From positions 40,196,066 to 40,260,065 of the forward strand of contig CAMGYJ010000006.1 of the NCBI GenBank assembly GCA_946122785.1: a stretch of DNA of 64,000 nucleotides. The letters run 5' to 3'. Source of the stretch: Linum tenue (taxonomy: Eukaryota; Streptophyta; Magnoliopsida; Malpighiales; Linaceae). Below are positions 27,604-39,323 of this stretch, in pieces; positions within the stretch are counted from its first letter, which is position 1, and every line of letters starts with the position of its first letter. The position numbers and the translations under genes are program-made. Under the pieces are notes generated by a model. The model had not been told where the DNA came from. It saw nothing but the letters and a program-made list of their open reading frames with translations, and ran no database searches.

Positions 27604-29965
27604 GTGTATATGAAGATGGCAGGCGAACTGAATATAGAACATGTTGGTGAAATTGTCCAACCTGAACAAGCTGTTGTTGATGCAAATAATCGTGCTAATG
27701 GTAAAGAGGAAGAACTGGTAGAACAACCTAGGTTAACGTCTAAAGTGTGGCCTCACTTCACTAGAGTGAGAATTAATGGGGTAATGAAAGCAAGGTGTAA
27801 ATATTGCAAGAAACCACTTGGTGGGGAAACAAGCAATGAAATTTTAAATCTTAGAAACCATATCAAATCATGTATCCAGAGAAGGATACATGATGGTACT
27901 CGGAAAATTCTTGGCCTCAAATCTCTGCTTCTCAGTACAATTCTGATGTATGTAGGAAGGAACTTTGTTCCATGATTTTAGCCCATGATTCCCCACTTAG
28001 TATTGTTGATCACTTGGGGTTCAAACGATTCAGTTGTTCTTTCCAACCTAAATTCACTGTTCTTTGTAGAAACACTATGAAAAAAGGACATAGTTGCTTT
28101 GTATATGGTTCAAATGGGCAAATATCAAAGCATTCTTGATGGTAAATTGGGTAGGATTTCTATGACTACTGATTTGTGGACTGCCACAAATTAGAAAAGA
28201 GGGTATATGGCAGTAACATGCCACTTTATTGATAACTCTTGGAAGATTCTTAACATTATGATGAGGTTTATGTATGTTCCAACCCCTCACACAAGTGAAA
28301 GACTTGTTGATAGATTGTTTGATTCTTTTTTGGATTAGAACATTGATGGGAAGTTATCCTTAATCACATTGTAAAACTGCACCACCAATGATTCAATGAT
28401 ATTTCATCTGAAAAATAAGCTAGTGACCAGTAGTGACCTGTCGTTGGATGGTAAATTGGTTCATATGAGGTGCTCAGCTCATATTCTGAACTTGACTGTG
28501 AGGGATGGTTTGGATGCTATACATTTGACTAGGGAGAGTGTAGTTTACTGGAATTATACACCCAAGAGGGTTCATACCTTCTTCAAAACAGCTAAGCAAC
28601 TGAAATTATCTTTTGAGGAAAAGCTAGTACTTGATTTCCCAACTAGATGGAATTTCACCTTTCATATGCTCTCTGTTGCTCTTCCATAAAAAGGATTTAT
28701 TGTTTCATTTGAGCATGAGGGATAGTGAATACACATCAGTTCCTTCTAATGCTCATTTGGAATTTGCATCTATTGTGCTTGAGAAGTTGGATATTTTCTA
28801 TGAGATTACTTTTTTATTATCTGATTCCAAATACCCGACTGCCAATCTTTTCCCCCCAAAGATTTTTGATCTAAGACTGAAACTGATTGAGTGGGGTGAT
28901 GATCCCAATTCTGTGATTTTTGGTATGACTAGTAAGATGTCCATGAAGTTTGATAAGTGTTGGGATGATATCCATCTTGTTCTTGTTGTCTCAGTTATTT
29001 TGGATCCTAGGTATAAGCTACATGTTATTGAGTACTGTGCTGCAAAGTTTGGCAATAATGATACTGATTTGTTGGCTGAGAATATCAAGGAAATTATCTG
29101 TGGTTCGATTCTTGATTGTCAATCCAAAGCTGGGAAAAAATCTGGTTCAAGAACTGGAACTTTGTTGGTTTTGCATCTGTCTCGGCCACTGAACTTGACT
29201 TTGAGTTGTTTGTAAGTCAAAGAAAAAAGAGTAAGACTTGTTTGCTTCATAGATTTGGTGATGGATTTGGTGAGAGATTTGGATCCATCATGGATTTTGT
29301 CCAAAATCCATTGTTTGCTTGATGCATTTAGGGGCAACAAATCCATGGGTCCCACGAACTTTAAAGGTCCAAATCCGTGGACCCCACGTACTTGAAAGTT
29401 CCACCTATTTAGGTGGGAATTGATCATGGACTTTGAAGTCCATCATTTAAGACCAAACTACCCCTCCTATTTCATTTCTCTTTTCATACCAATGAGGGAA
29501 ATAAATGTAAATTTCACTTCATACATACAAATCTAATTAACCAATTCCATCATGAAATCTATGAAACAAACAATGGTATTTTTCAAGTCCATGATGAACC
29601 CAAAACCCTCATATATCCATGGTTTTACAAAACCCAAATTTTACCAAAACCTTCATTTTTCAAATCCACAAAGCAAACGAAGAGTACTTTGATTACTACT
29701 GAGTTGGACCACTATCTTGTTGGGGATATTATTCCTCGGACAACAGAGTTTGATCTTCTATTGTGGTGGAAATTGAATGATCTCAAGTATCCCACCTTGC
29801 AAGCAATTGCGAGGGACTTTTTGGAAATCCCAGACACGCACCTTTGTGGCTTCTAAGAGTGTTTTTAGTTATGGTGGGAAGTTGTTAGACCCTCACCGGA
29901 GCAGGCTGCATTATTCAACTGTGTACGTAATGATGTGCACACGAAGCTGGAAGACATGCAACGAG
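27604..29965 (+). pseudogene. hAT transposase (BED finger, RNase H-like core, dimerisation domain)
   Basis: 27604-27975 holds an N-terminal region with a BED zinc finger (VWPHFTRVRINGVMKARCKY, then CKKPLGG and NHIKSC). The core follows in broken frames: TTDLWTA near 28165, MRCSAHILNLTVRDGL near 28470, FPTRWNFTFHML near 28640, and ILDPRYKLHVIEYCA at about 29000. After the MITE the C-terminal dimerisation region resumes with TTELDHYLVGDIIPRTTEFD, LLLWWKLNDLKYPTLQAIA, then SVFSYGGKLLDPHRSRL. Several stops and frameshifts make it inactive. A captured origin is unlikely because it sits between matching hAT ends. Confidence 0.9.
29234..29679. mobile_element. MITE inserted in the hAT transposase
   Basis: 446 bp with ends related to GTTTGCTTCATAGATTTG and its inverse CAAATCCACAAAGCAAAC, flanked by AAGAGTA (29227-29233 and 29680-29686). 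Removing it restores the transposase frame as RKKS-TLITTELDHYL. The 7-bp match (8 bp with one mismatch) fits hAT-type duplication, but the superfamily is uncertain. Confidence 0.8.
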
Positions 29966-30968
29966 GTAAACTACAATTATACCTCTCGATTTGATTACAT
30001 CTTTATTTGCTTAAATGTTAACCTTATCCTCTTTGTACATATTCTGAGGCTGCTATGGAGGCATTGGAGGGAGTATTCTCTACGATGTCCATTGAAGATA
30101 ACTCAGTTGAAGGGGCAGAACCTGGGGGTAAGACACTAAGACTTTCTCTTAATCTTTCATAGTTCTCACTTTGTTCATTCAAGCATATGACTAATGTGTT
30201 TTGCGTTCCTTCTTCAGGTCCAGGAATGGTGTTCATGAGATCACCATTTGGCCATGAAGACTAATTACCGAAGATTTCTTTGCTGTGGAGCCAAGGTATA
30301 AACTTCGATAAGTTATCTTTTAACATTATGAACTTTTGGAGACTTGCTAGCTATAAACTCATGTTTATACTTCAACTCAAGTTCTTACTTCTTAGCTATA
30401 AACTCATTTTGCTTGTTGACTTGTTGTTGCAGACTTGTTGGCTGCTGCTTGCTGATCTGAACTGCTCAATGCTGGCTGTTATTGGAAATTTGGAATGTTG
30501 TTGTTGTTGGTCTTAGTAGTTGATAGGGGTTGTTGTTGCTTTTAGATTGCATTTTGGACAAATTTTTAATTTCATTTTCCTTGCTTTTGGATTCTACTCG
30601 ACACTCATGTTGATGGGAATGGATTATGTTTAGTTGATTTCGTTTTAGGTGTTGTGGTTGTTGTTGCTGAGCTGGTGACAACAACAATGCAGTTTGGTTT
30701 TGTTCATTTGAAACTATAAAACATGAATGAAGATTAAGATTTGTTTTCAATTTTCAATTTTTATCTCAATTTCAATTTTTTATTATTTTCTATCGGGTAT
30801 TAGAAACCTGTGGGCACCCGAAAAACCGCTCATTAACGGGGATGATATCCAATTCTGACCTGTTTGGCTGATGGAGTGGGGGACTGATAAATCGGCCATT
30901 TTCGACGGGTGGGCATTAGATAGGGGTAACCCCCATCAATTTGTCCCGATGTCATCCCTAATGTCCTC

Positions 30969-31483
30969 TAGCAAAAAATTAAGTTATTAAATTTGATTTT
31001 GAATCGGTCAACTTACTAAGAGAGAGTAGATATATCATTGGCCCCTCTAAATAATTTTTGAATGGATCAAATTTTAGTAACCTAATCATGCTATTGCTCT
31101 GTGTAACCGTAAACCTCAGATTTCTTACCAATTTTTTGATACACAAAAAATCGCCGCGTGAAAGCGGGGAATTTTAGTTACATCATAGGTTCCTAGAAAT
31201 TCCAATGGTATCTTCTTAGAAGCCCAAAGGAAAGGACAAAAACTGAAAAGTATCACCCTTCTTTCCCCTGAGGGACTAACAATAGTAGTTAAACAGAACA
31301 AACAGAGGGCAGTTGACTGACCTGTTCTCATTGCCCTTAGAAAAGTCCCCTATATAACGGAACATCTCCTTTCCTATATATATATTTAATTCAGCCAAAA
31401 ATAAAAGAAACCGCAACTACAAGCCATCTCTTCTTTCTCACAGTCACAGACCCACATCCCATCTTTCCGGGAAAAAGATCAAA
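30969..31483 (+). promoter_or_regulatory. Promoter and leader region of the DUF761 gene
   Basis: A TATA-like CCTATATAACGG lies at about 31350, with a further TATATATATTTAAT at about 31376. The leader before the ATG is CA/CT-rich. Assignment is by position and composition only. Confidence 0.45.
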
Positions 31484-32122
31484 ATGGAACCCATATCCCT
31501 AAACCGCCAGGGGAAGTCTCTACCTTTGAGCAGTTCTTCCCAGTCCGTAAAGAAGGCAACAAAGTTCATAGCTCCAATTATCTTCTTCTTTGTGCTCTTT
31601 CAGCATTCTGATTGTGTATTCCCTCTGGTAATCGAACTTTCCAGCACAGTTGTGGACAAGAATTACATGTTCATCCTCTGCAATTGGATCTTGGTCCTGA
31701 TTGCAAGGAGTTCTGGTCTGATCGGGAATGGGGGGAAGAAGAAAGTTGCTGACTTTAAGTCAGAGATGGAAGTTAGGGAGAAAGTACTGGAAGAGGCAAC
31801 AGAAGAAGAGGTGATTGCAGTAGGTGAAAGGAGAGAGGAGGGTAAAGATTGCAGCTTTGTTACAGAAGAAGTGATTTCAGAGGGCGAAAGGGAAGAGGAT
31901 GATGAAAATTGCAGCTTTATGACAGGTGAAGTTGGGGGTTGTGATGAGGAGAAGCATATAGATGGAGATTCGTTTGTTGAAGTTGGACAAGGAGAAGAGA
32001 AAAATGGGTTGCTGAGTGGTGAAGAATTGCAGAGGAAATGTGAGGATTTCATTAGAAAGATGAAAGCTGGGATCAAGTTTGAAGCTCAACAGCAGCAGCA
32101 ACAGCTCACCATAGTTCAGTGA
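31484..32122 (+). CDS. DUF761/cotton-fibre-type small membrane protein
   Basis: Uninterrupted 212-aa ORF in a good genic context (TATA-like upstream, ATG in AAAATGGA). The N-terminal third has two hydrophobic segments (about residues 28-42, FIAPIIFFFVLFQ, and 60-74, YMFILCNWILVLIAR), as in plant DUF4408/DUF761 proteins. The middle is strongly acidic and Glu-rich, with three imperfect repeats around a CSF(V/M)T motif (EE-VI-GER-E). The C-terminus LSGEELQRKCEDFIRKMKAG matches the DUF761 signature, in which a conserved ...FI.+.. segment ends the protein, and is followed by a poly-Gln tail. Molecular function is unknown for this family. Single exon; no close neighbour suggests a pathway. Confidence 0.82.
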   Translation: MEPISLNRQGKSLPLSSSSQSVKKATKFIAPIIFFFVLFQHSDCVFPLVIELSSTVVDKNYMFILCNWILVLIARSSGLIGNGGKKKVADFKSEMEVREKVLEEATEEEVIAVGERREEGKDCSFVTEEVISEGEREEDDENCSFMTGEVGGCDEEKHIDGDSFVEVGQGEEKNGLLSGEELQRKCEDFIRKMKAGIKFEAQQQQQQLTIVQ

Positions 32123-33822
32123 TAACTGATCACAGTTCGACTCAACTTTTCAGGGGGTTTTTTTTACCCATGATTTTTTTCCCCATCCATTTCTGACATG
32201 GGTTATGATCAGAAGCCTCCCACTAGTTGGATATTGTAAAAATGGGAGACAGTGAAAGGGCAAGCCAACATTACTGCAGATTACCCAAAATTCTGGGAAT
32301 CATTCATTATGTTCTTAGTTCTGTTCCATCTTGGCTATCATCCAGTAGCAGAAACTACTGCTTGGTAAAAAGTAAAACATGTACTCTTCCCAAGTAATGG
32401 ATCAACAGATATGGTAGTTGAGAGTTGAGACAATTGGTTTTAAATAAGCCATTCCCAGCTAGTTTGTGTTATCTTTTATTGAGATTCCACCTATCAGAAT
32501 TTATGTTGATTCTTTGCTTTTTAGTCTTACAACAAGGAAACTGACTTTAACAAGAAAATGCTAAAAGACAACCAAGTAATGCATAGCATATCCATTTGCT
32601 GTTAGTTTTTATGCTTGTTAAATGATAATTTTGCAATATGATACTAGACTGGAGTTTTTGAAGTTGTATGGTATTATATTTATCTCCCTTTTTTAATTAA
32701 ACAAAAAGGTTATGCTTATTATTATTATTATTATTATTTCAGTTTTGCCACACCATTGATTGTAGTCAATTACAACAGTCCCTCTCCCTCTCTCTCACCC
32801 ATTTTTCATGTTTTAAAAAATGACTACCAAGCAATTGCAAAATTGATTAGGAGGTCTCTCAATAAAAATCAAATCAAATCAATATCTATGACAATATCAA
32901 TATCACACCAAAGCATGGGGCCATACAAACTAATGATTCATGAACTGTGGCTCATTTGGGTCACTTGTTCACCGGACAATATATCCTCAATTCCCACAAC
33001 AGATTTTCAGATTCCCCTTTTGACTTATTATGCCTCACCTTCTAATCAAAATTTCTTATAATTAAAAACTATGGATTATGAAATCCTACCGACACCGAAA
33101 TTGGTTGAGGCCAACAATTCTAGATATAACGAAAATAAAAGAGGAACAATACTTTCAAACAAACCGTGTTGTAATGCTATAATAAACCCATTTTATCCGT
33201 GTCAGTGAATAATTTTTTTTTAAAGAAAATAAACAATTTAAATGGTACATCCGATCAATATTGATACTGTATAAAAACTCTATTTCTCCCTTTCACTTCC
33301 TATTAACAGTATCACAGGCAAAACAAAAACATAGCTAGTGGATTGTATTAGAATCCCGAGCCATACACTCAATAGAAATCAAATCAGAACAAGCAATATA
33401 TAAAGTTCGAGCGAAGTAAAAGGATGAAACTTAGAGGGGACAGTGAAGTGAAAAATGAGCATAATGAAAATACTTCATCTTGAGAATGAGACAAAGGAGA
33501 GACAATGCACAACCCCACCACTAAAACCAAATTGCATCTCTCAACTCTTTTTATAGTAATCACGCAACTCTTTTGGTTCCCTGCTTGTATATATGTTGCA
33601 GGAAGCATGCACCATCATGAGGACAAATTTGAAAGCAAAAGCTAGAAACGACTGATTCCACCACCAGCAGAACGAAAACTCTTGGGAGCATAAGGACAAT
33701 GAAACTGATGTTCCCACTCGCTATGGTTGATTCCATTCTATCCTAGCAATTATGCCAACTATGTCACAACTCAAAACAGCCAGAAAAGATTGCAGACATG
33801 AGATTTGGCGTCTTCTAGTCAG
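32123..33822. other. Intergenic region, no gene seen
   Basis: Immediately after the DUF761 stop is its likely 3'UTR (to about 32460). The rest is AT-rich with a short (ATT)n run near 32718-32740. Short ORFs on both strands show no recognisable domain. Confidence 0.5.
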
Positions 33823-34418
33823 GATTGTTAATGAAACAAGCTATTCGCTAACAGCTCGGTGTTCAATTCGATAAAAGCTCGTTTGATTCAAGAAAAGCTT
33901 GATTCGTTTTTTAATTAGCCGAGCTTGAACTCAACCCTGTTCAGCTCATCAGGCTCGTGAACTAGATTGATTAGGTGGTTTGTTGAGTTCAACTCATGTA
34001 CGGTCTCGTTTTGAGCTCATGAAATGTCTCAACATCGTGACTAGCAACCAATTTGACTACGACCTATGACAAAATCAATCTATATCTTATGAGTTGGTTT
34101 GTCAATGATGCATAGATTTATAAAATCGTATATCTCACCTCATATGATGTTTAATACTTTGAGTATGTCAGCAATTAATCTCATGTATCATATATGGCAT
34201 ATAAATATTATGATATTTCATTTATAAGTTATCTTAGAGTTGAGCTCAACCCAAACTTTTGATCTTAATGATTAGCCAAGATTTAATAAATGAGCTGAAT
34301 CGTTTTCTACTCAAATCAACTCGTTTATAAACAAAGCGAGCTCGAGGTTGACTCATTTATAAACGAACAAAATCTGAATATGATAAAACTCGGTTCGGAT
34401 CGGCTCATTAACAATGAT
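33823..34418. mobile_element. Probable MITE with GCTC/GAGC-rich ends
   Basis: The left end ATTGTTAATGAAACAAGCT and the right end CGGCTCATTAACAAT are inverted copies over the outer ATTGTTAATGA. Both ends are filled with AGCTCG / GAGCTCA motifs, typical of short hAT-like elements. No matching 8-bp duplication was found, so boundaries are approximate. Confidence 0.5.
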
Positions 34419-34956
34419 TAATCAGAAAGTGCATACAACCTGAATTCTGAGGTATTTCTTAACAAGGAGCACTAAAAGAATAATAGGTTAATATATTTGT
34501 ATGGCCTGAACTTTAACCATAATAAACATCCTGACCAATATTTTCGATCTATAACATCCTGACCCAAACTATACATCAAAATAACTAAATTGGCCAAACC
34601 CGATGTTTGACCGTTAATTTAGACGGTCAAACACGTTGACTAACGGTCAACATGCCACGTCACCGCCCGATCATCATATAAATCATTAAAATATTCACAA
34701 TTTACAAATATTTTCTAATTTTGAATTATTACAATTAAATTAAAAAATAATAGTAACCCCCACCGGCGGCTCCCCTCCGTCTACTCCCCCAACCCCTTCT
34801 TCGATTTTCGATTTCCCAACTGCCTCTACCTCCTCTTTGATTCTAAAACCCTAATTCGTGTCCAATTTCCAGCTTCCGACAGACCCCCTTTCAAATTTGA
34901 ATAGATGCGACAGATTCGCCACTCCAAGGGGTGTACCTATCTTCCCCTTCACCTTC

Positions 34957-35196
34957 ACCGCGATCGCAGAACACAATCTTTCCCTTCACTTTCGCCGGGT
35001 CGAGGTATCCCGAATAGCAGTACTTGCTCCTGCAATTGGCGCTGTACACAAGAGGCAAAAGCTCTCCCTCCGGCAGACCGTCCCCATCGTAGAGTGAAAC
35101 TCCAGCGTGCATGCTTCCATCTCTGAGCACGACATCCACCGGGAAATCACGGTCAACGGTGGACGCCCCGACGGTCAAGATCCACGGAGCGATGTT
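34957..35196 (-). pseudogene. Captured subtilisin-like protease (SBT1-type) fragment
   Basis: Minus-strand open reading of about 80 residues: NIAPWILTVGASTVDRDFPV, then VVLRDGSMHAGVSLYDGD, LLPLVYSANCRSKYCY and LDPAKVKGKIVFCDRG. In plant subtilases this is the segment after the catalytic Asn region leading into the PA domain (the NxAPW..TVGAST.DR.F and GK(I/V)V.CDRG signatures). The catalytic Asp, His, Asn and Ser are not included. Flanking parts of the frame (to 35292 and 34891) stay open but do not resemble the family. Fragment only; it could be transcribed but cannot encode a protease. Confidence 0.85.
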
Positions 35197-35267
35197 CGTC
35201 GCCGTGTAGAAAACCCATTCCAAGGGGAAAATCGAGCTCCAATGGTCCATTGTTCTAGGATCTGAAA

Positions 35268-35652
35268 TTGGCGGCGAAATCAATCTTCTCACATCTCATC
35301 AATAATCGAAATCGATCTTCTCAAATCCATGATACCTTCTATATCTCCTCTGCCGCATCTCTGGGCTACTATAGCCTTCTTCTTTATCTTCCTTCTGTTC
35401 TTCCGCCACCAACTCAGATCCGAACGTCAAAGCCTCGCAAATCGTTAGAGGAAGATGCACCCACCTCTGGTTTCGGTGATGCGAAAACTCCTGCTGCTGA
35501 ACACGGACTCGGCGGCACCATTCTTGTCGCTGATCCCACGCTCCAGTCTTCTAAAACTCCCTTCGCTGCCAGGCGCCGGCGCCGGCCTCCTTGTTGTGGA
35601 CAGAGATCATCGCGAGAAAGAAAAGGTCGAAACTAGAGAAAGGGAAGCGTGA
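35268..35652 (+). pseudogene. Second GC-rich captured segment, origin unknown
   Basis: Opposite the subtilase piece, the plus strand is open for about 120 codons through a Pro/Arg-rich stretch (GGTILVADPTLQSSKTPFA). I do not recognise the source. GC content and position inside the MULE suggest capture, but it could equally be non-coding. Confidence 0.3.
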
Positions 35653-36101
35653 GTCTTTTATTAATATTTTTGTTTTAATTTTTTTATTTAATTATAATAA
35701 TTCAAAAATAGAGATTATGTGGAATTCATGAATTTTTAATTTATATTTGCTAAGTTGGCAGTGATGGCGCGTTGACCGACAGTCAACGCGTCTGACTGTC
35801 CAAGTTAACGGTCAAACGTTGGGTTTGGCCAATTTAGTTATTTTGATGTATAGTTTAGGCCAGAATGTTATAGATTGAAAAGATTGGTCGGGATGATTAT
35901 TTTAATCAAAGTTCATGCCATACAAATATATTAACCCAAGAATAATTGAATAAAGATGCAGATAGAAGCAACCAAAAAGCTTGTATTTCACCCCTTCCGG
36001 TTGCTGTTCAACGCAATCAAAGATAAGCAAAAATTATATTTTGATGCGCAATGTTATAACTCTGGTTTATATAGGTCACCCTAGACTATATTTTATCCCA
36101 G

Positions 36102-38275
36102 TTATGATTCAACGCCATTATTAGCAGCCACATTGAGAAGCAATTCTTCTCCAGCTGGCATGCTTCGAACATGCTCAAGTATTGTTGAAAGCTCCTTACG
36201 AACATAACTAAACCGATCTTTGGATATCACCGATTCAGTCAGTAGAGATGCAGCAAGAATATGGAAGCTTTGAACACACTCATCACTGTTGCTTTCAGCA
36301 TTAGGATCTTCTCCCACAGTAATTCTCCAGCGGACTGGTAAATATTTTTCTGGGAGCTGAAAGCAGTTCTTGAGCTGAAGTAACCTCAGAGAATGCCGAC
36401 ACAGAATCCCCGAGTGCTCGAATTCTTTGCACGAACAGTGAACCTGTTCCTCTTCAGGTATCCAAATTATGAAATATTCTCCATCCAATTTCTTAAAATG
36501 TTGTACGAGATATGACCCATCTGGCAGTTCTTGCGCTCCATATTGCATGGACAACACAATTTCTTGCTGAAAGATGTTGAAAGCGTAAGGTGTAAGAATG
36601 CTCCGTGCATGCTCTTCGATAGGTGTGCCTGTCTTGATCGGCGAATAGTAAATCCTGGTTTTGGCTTCATTCGCGTAGTTGGCAGCAGCATTCACCTACA
36701 AGATCCCCACAAAAGTTTAAAGAGCTGAAGATAAATGTTAAAATAGCAGAGCTAACTAGCAATTAAAACCCATGCGAAGTAATGAGAGTAAGTAACCTGC
36801 TCAAAGAACACTTGCAAACATGACTGTCCATTCAGAATCCTTTTCAAGAACAAATCAACCGACTGCGAGAACTCAGGAGTCAACATACGAGCCAGAAAGC
36901 ACCCTCTAACATAACTCATTGACCAGGATCCTTTATACGAGTAGAGCAAAGCAGCATGCTTATCCGAAACAAGTCCAAATCTTCCAATCAAAAGATTCCA
37001 TTGGTGTTCAAATTCCTCTCCACTTTCCAAGCGACAGATGATATCAAACTCAGCTTTAAAATCCCCATACTGCTGACCAAGAAGCAAACAGAACCAGCTA
37101 GACAACTTGGACATCACGTGCCATAGACATATCACATGCTTAGCATCTGGCAATTCCATTGCTATAGCATCCATAATCCCAGAATCTACATCTGTTAGAA
37201 TCGTCTGTGGCTGTCTACTTCTCATAAATCGAACAAAAGTATGTAAAGCCCATGCAAAAGAGTTACAACTTTCATCTTGCAGCAAGAAACATCCGAACAG
37301 AACAGCCTTCCCATGATTATCCATGCCAAACATCACTCCTAGAAGCAATCCATAGGTTATTGAACGATAGGTTGTATCAAGGTAAACAACATCTCCATAC
37401 AATGCATAGGCTCGAACGGATTCCCCATATGCCCATGCAACATTCTCAATCTTTTCATTTACACCTGTGCTATAATCATAAGCGAAATCACTATCCCTCT
37501 CTGCCATACCCTTGCATGCTTCAAGAAGCTCCAACCTATCGTTCTCCTTCTTCTCAGTAAGCAAAACATCAGTTTCTTGAACAGTCTTCTTACAGGTCCT
37601 TACAAAGTTTCTCACATCCTTCTCTATGAAGGGAAGCTGCCCAGGCTGAACTCCCTTTTCCAACTCCAACACTTTAACTATCCGATTCACAGGAAACCCA
37701 GCCTTGGATAACAAGACAATACGTTCTTGATCAGCTTCATGAATTTTTCTATATGCAGGTAAGAGTCGAACTTGATCATCTTCCAACAACTCGTGATTGT
37801 GTATATTGCTGAACTGTGAGATATACCACTGAACAACACCGTCTACTATTTCCTTTGTTAAATACAACTTTGCATCACATCCACATCGAACCGACTTTCG
37901 GTCCCTGGGATGCTCCACATTGGCTTTTTTTCTAGGCTGATTGAATCCCGACCGGTAGCAAACAAAGTCACGCCTATAGACTCCAAGGTTTTGGCTTTCA
38001 GTTGATCGTGCTTTCCTGATTGAGAAGCCATTCTTTCGCGCAAAGTTGCTGTAGCACTGAAAGGCATCTGCGTCGGTCTTGAAAATCTGACCAACATAGG
38101 GTGTGAAGACTGGTTCGACCAATGATGAGGATGATGTCGTTGGCTCATTCTTTGGTAAGTGGGAGTTTATTGATGTTGATTGATCATCTCCATCAGACCT
38201 AAGGTAGCACTTCCAGTCTCCGCATGGGCATTGTTGTTGTCGAATCCATATGTTGCTCAATGGCTTTGTGGCCAT
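36102..38275 (-). CDS. FRS11: FAR1-RELATED SEQUENCE protein, FRS11-like
   Basis: A transcription-factor-like protein derived from a Mutator transposase; the FHY3/FAR1 family acts in the nucleus in light and developmental signalling. CDS joins 38275-36797 and 36695-36102 (minus), with a 101-bp phase-0 GT-AG intron between FFEQ and VNAAA, for 690 aa. I start at ATG 38275 (MATKPLSNIW); the frame is open further upstream but without an ATG. The FAR1 DNA-binding region covers residues ~62-160 (GQIFKTDADAFQCYSNFARK, then FVCYRSGFNQPRKK and CDAKLYL). A MULE transposase-like domain covers ~290-430 with Asp in YLDTTYRS (about 300) and ILTDVDSG (about 362). The SWIM zinc finger is Cys580-x-Cys582...Cys592-x-His594. 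Family resemblance is strongest to FRS11. No disruption seen. Confidence 0.94.
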
Positions 38276-39308
38276 TGGTAGTGAGAGATATTCAAGCAAA
38301 ACAAGCTCCTTACGGGTACAACTGGGAAAATTTCAAAGCAAATATCAACATGAGATTCATCTGCAACTCCTTAATAAGATTCTCCAAGTCAACAGTGACT
38401 TAAAACGGATAAACGTAAGCAATCAAGGCATCATTCCCAATAGAAAACGACAACTTTAGCTCAGAAATAAGAGCAACTAAGGGGGTGCCCTTAGACATGA
38501 ATAGTGGATCAATGAAATAATTGACATGGAACCAGTAGTTGATATCCAAACCCTGCTGTGAGAATTCCAAATCAGGAATTGATTCATGTTCTAAAACAGG
38601 AAAGGGAGGTCTGACAATGGGAAACTTGACGCGAGCAAGTTTCTGGGGGCACATTACAGATATAATACTAAACTAATGTTCAGGCATCACGGAAATTCAA
38701 GCAGACAAGTTTTCACAGGAAACCCAAGTTCGTTCTGGAGTTCCGCCAGTCGTTGTAGCTGCAAACAGGGGAACTTTACAACTACCCACAAACTGATTCA
38801 CCCAATCTGTCAACGATGTGCAATGCAGAGCTCTCAAGCAAATCGAAATTGAAAAACTCTACCGTTAAGGAAAGATACGGAGGCGGCTGCTTTACGGTGA
38901 TCCCATATAGTCAAGAATTCAGCAATTGAAGACAGAAAATGAAAGGTAGCTTTGGAACAAGAACACCAGACATCACCGAAGGAATCGCTTACCAGCAGAA
39001 GGAAGATGGACTCGGCAAACTGGGAATTATGAAGGAGGAAAGGAATTAATCCTCCACTGTTTGCCAGTGCTTCGCCTTATTCTTCTTCATCGTTGTCCGC
39101 CCTGGGTCCGCGGCTAGTCAACTACGCAACAAAATTTCACGCAAGAAATAGAGAAGAAAGTTGCAGAAAAATAAATGAAAATCTTTATTTGTTTTTTTTT
39201 TTATCACAAAGCCAACAGAGAAGGCCCAACGGCCCAACCTATTTTGGGCTAGGCTATGACAAAGATTCCAGCTCTATTGTTTACTTTTCAGTCCTATAGT
39301 TCACTCTT
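38276..39308 (-). promoter_or_regulatory. 5' leader and promoter region of the FRS11-like gene
   Basis: The sequence just upstream of the ATG contains a possible 5'UTR intron acceptor (TTTTCCCAG on the minus strand, near 38325). An open stretch at 38400-38654 has no recognisable domain and may be leader. The promoter probably lies near 38900-39100. It is bounded upstream by a LINE inserted at 39324. Confidence 0.4.
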
Positions 39309-39323
39309 AAAGCTCAAGTGTAA

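Larger units (their letters stand above)
26706..30960 (+). mobile_element. Ac-like hAT transposon, complete ends, decayed
   Basis: 4255 bp from TAGGGATGACAGG to GATGTCATCCCTA. The flanking 8-bp repeats are ACGTCCTC (26698-26705) and ATGTCCTC (30961-30968), differing by one C-to-T change. Subterminal regions are rich in GCCCGC / GGGTAACC motifs. The interior carries a BED zinc finger transposase of the RICESLEEPER/Ac type in broken frames, plus a MITE at 29234-29679. Confidence 0.92.
34485..35937. mobile_element. Second Pack-MULE, with subtilase fragment
   Basis: 1453 bp with long diverged terminal inverted repeats (about 34485-34760 and 35660-35937) sharing GGTTAATATATTTGTATGG, CATCCTGACC, TTTGGCCAA and GTCAACG-type blocks. 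The 9-bp duplication AAGAATAAT is perfect (34476-34484 and 35938-35946). The GC-richer interior carries gene-derived sequence on the minus strand and no transposase. The repeats differ in sequence from the Pack-MULE at 16671-18146, so they are separate families. Confidence 0.92.
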
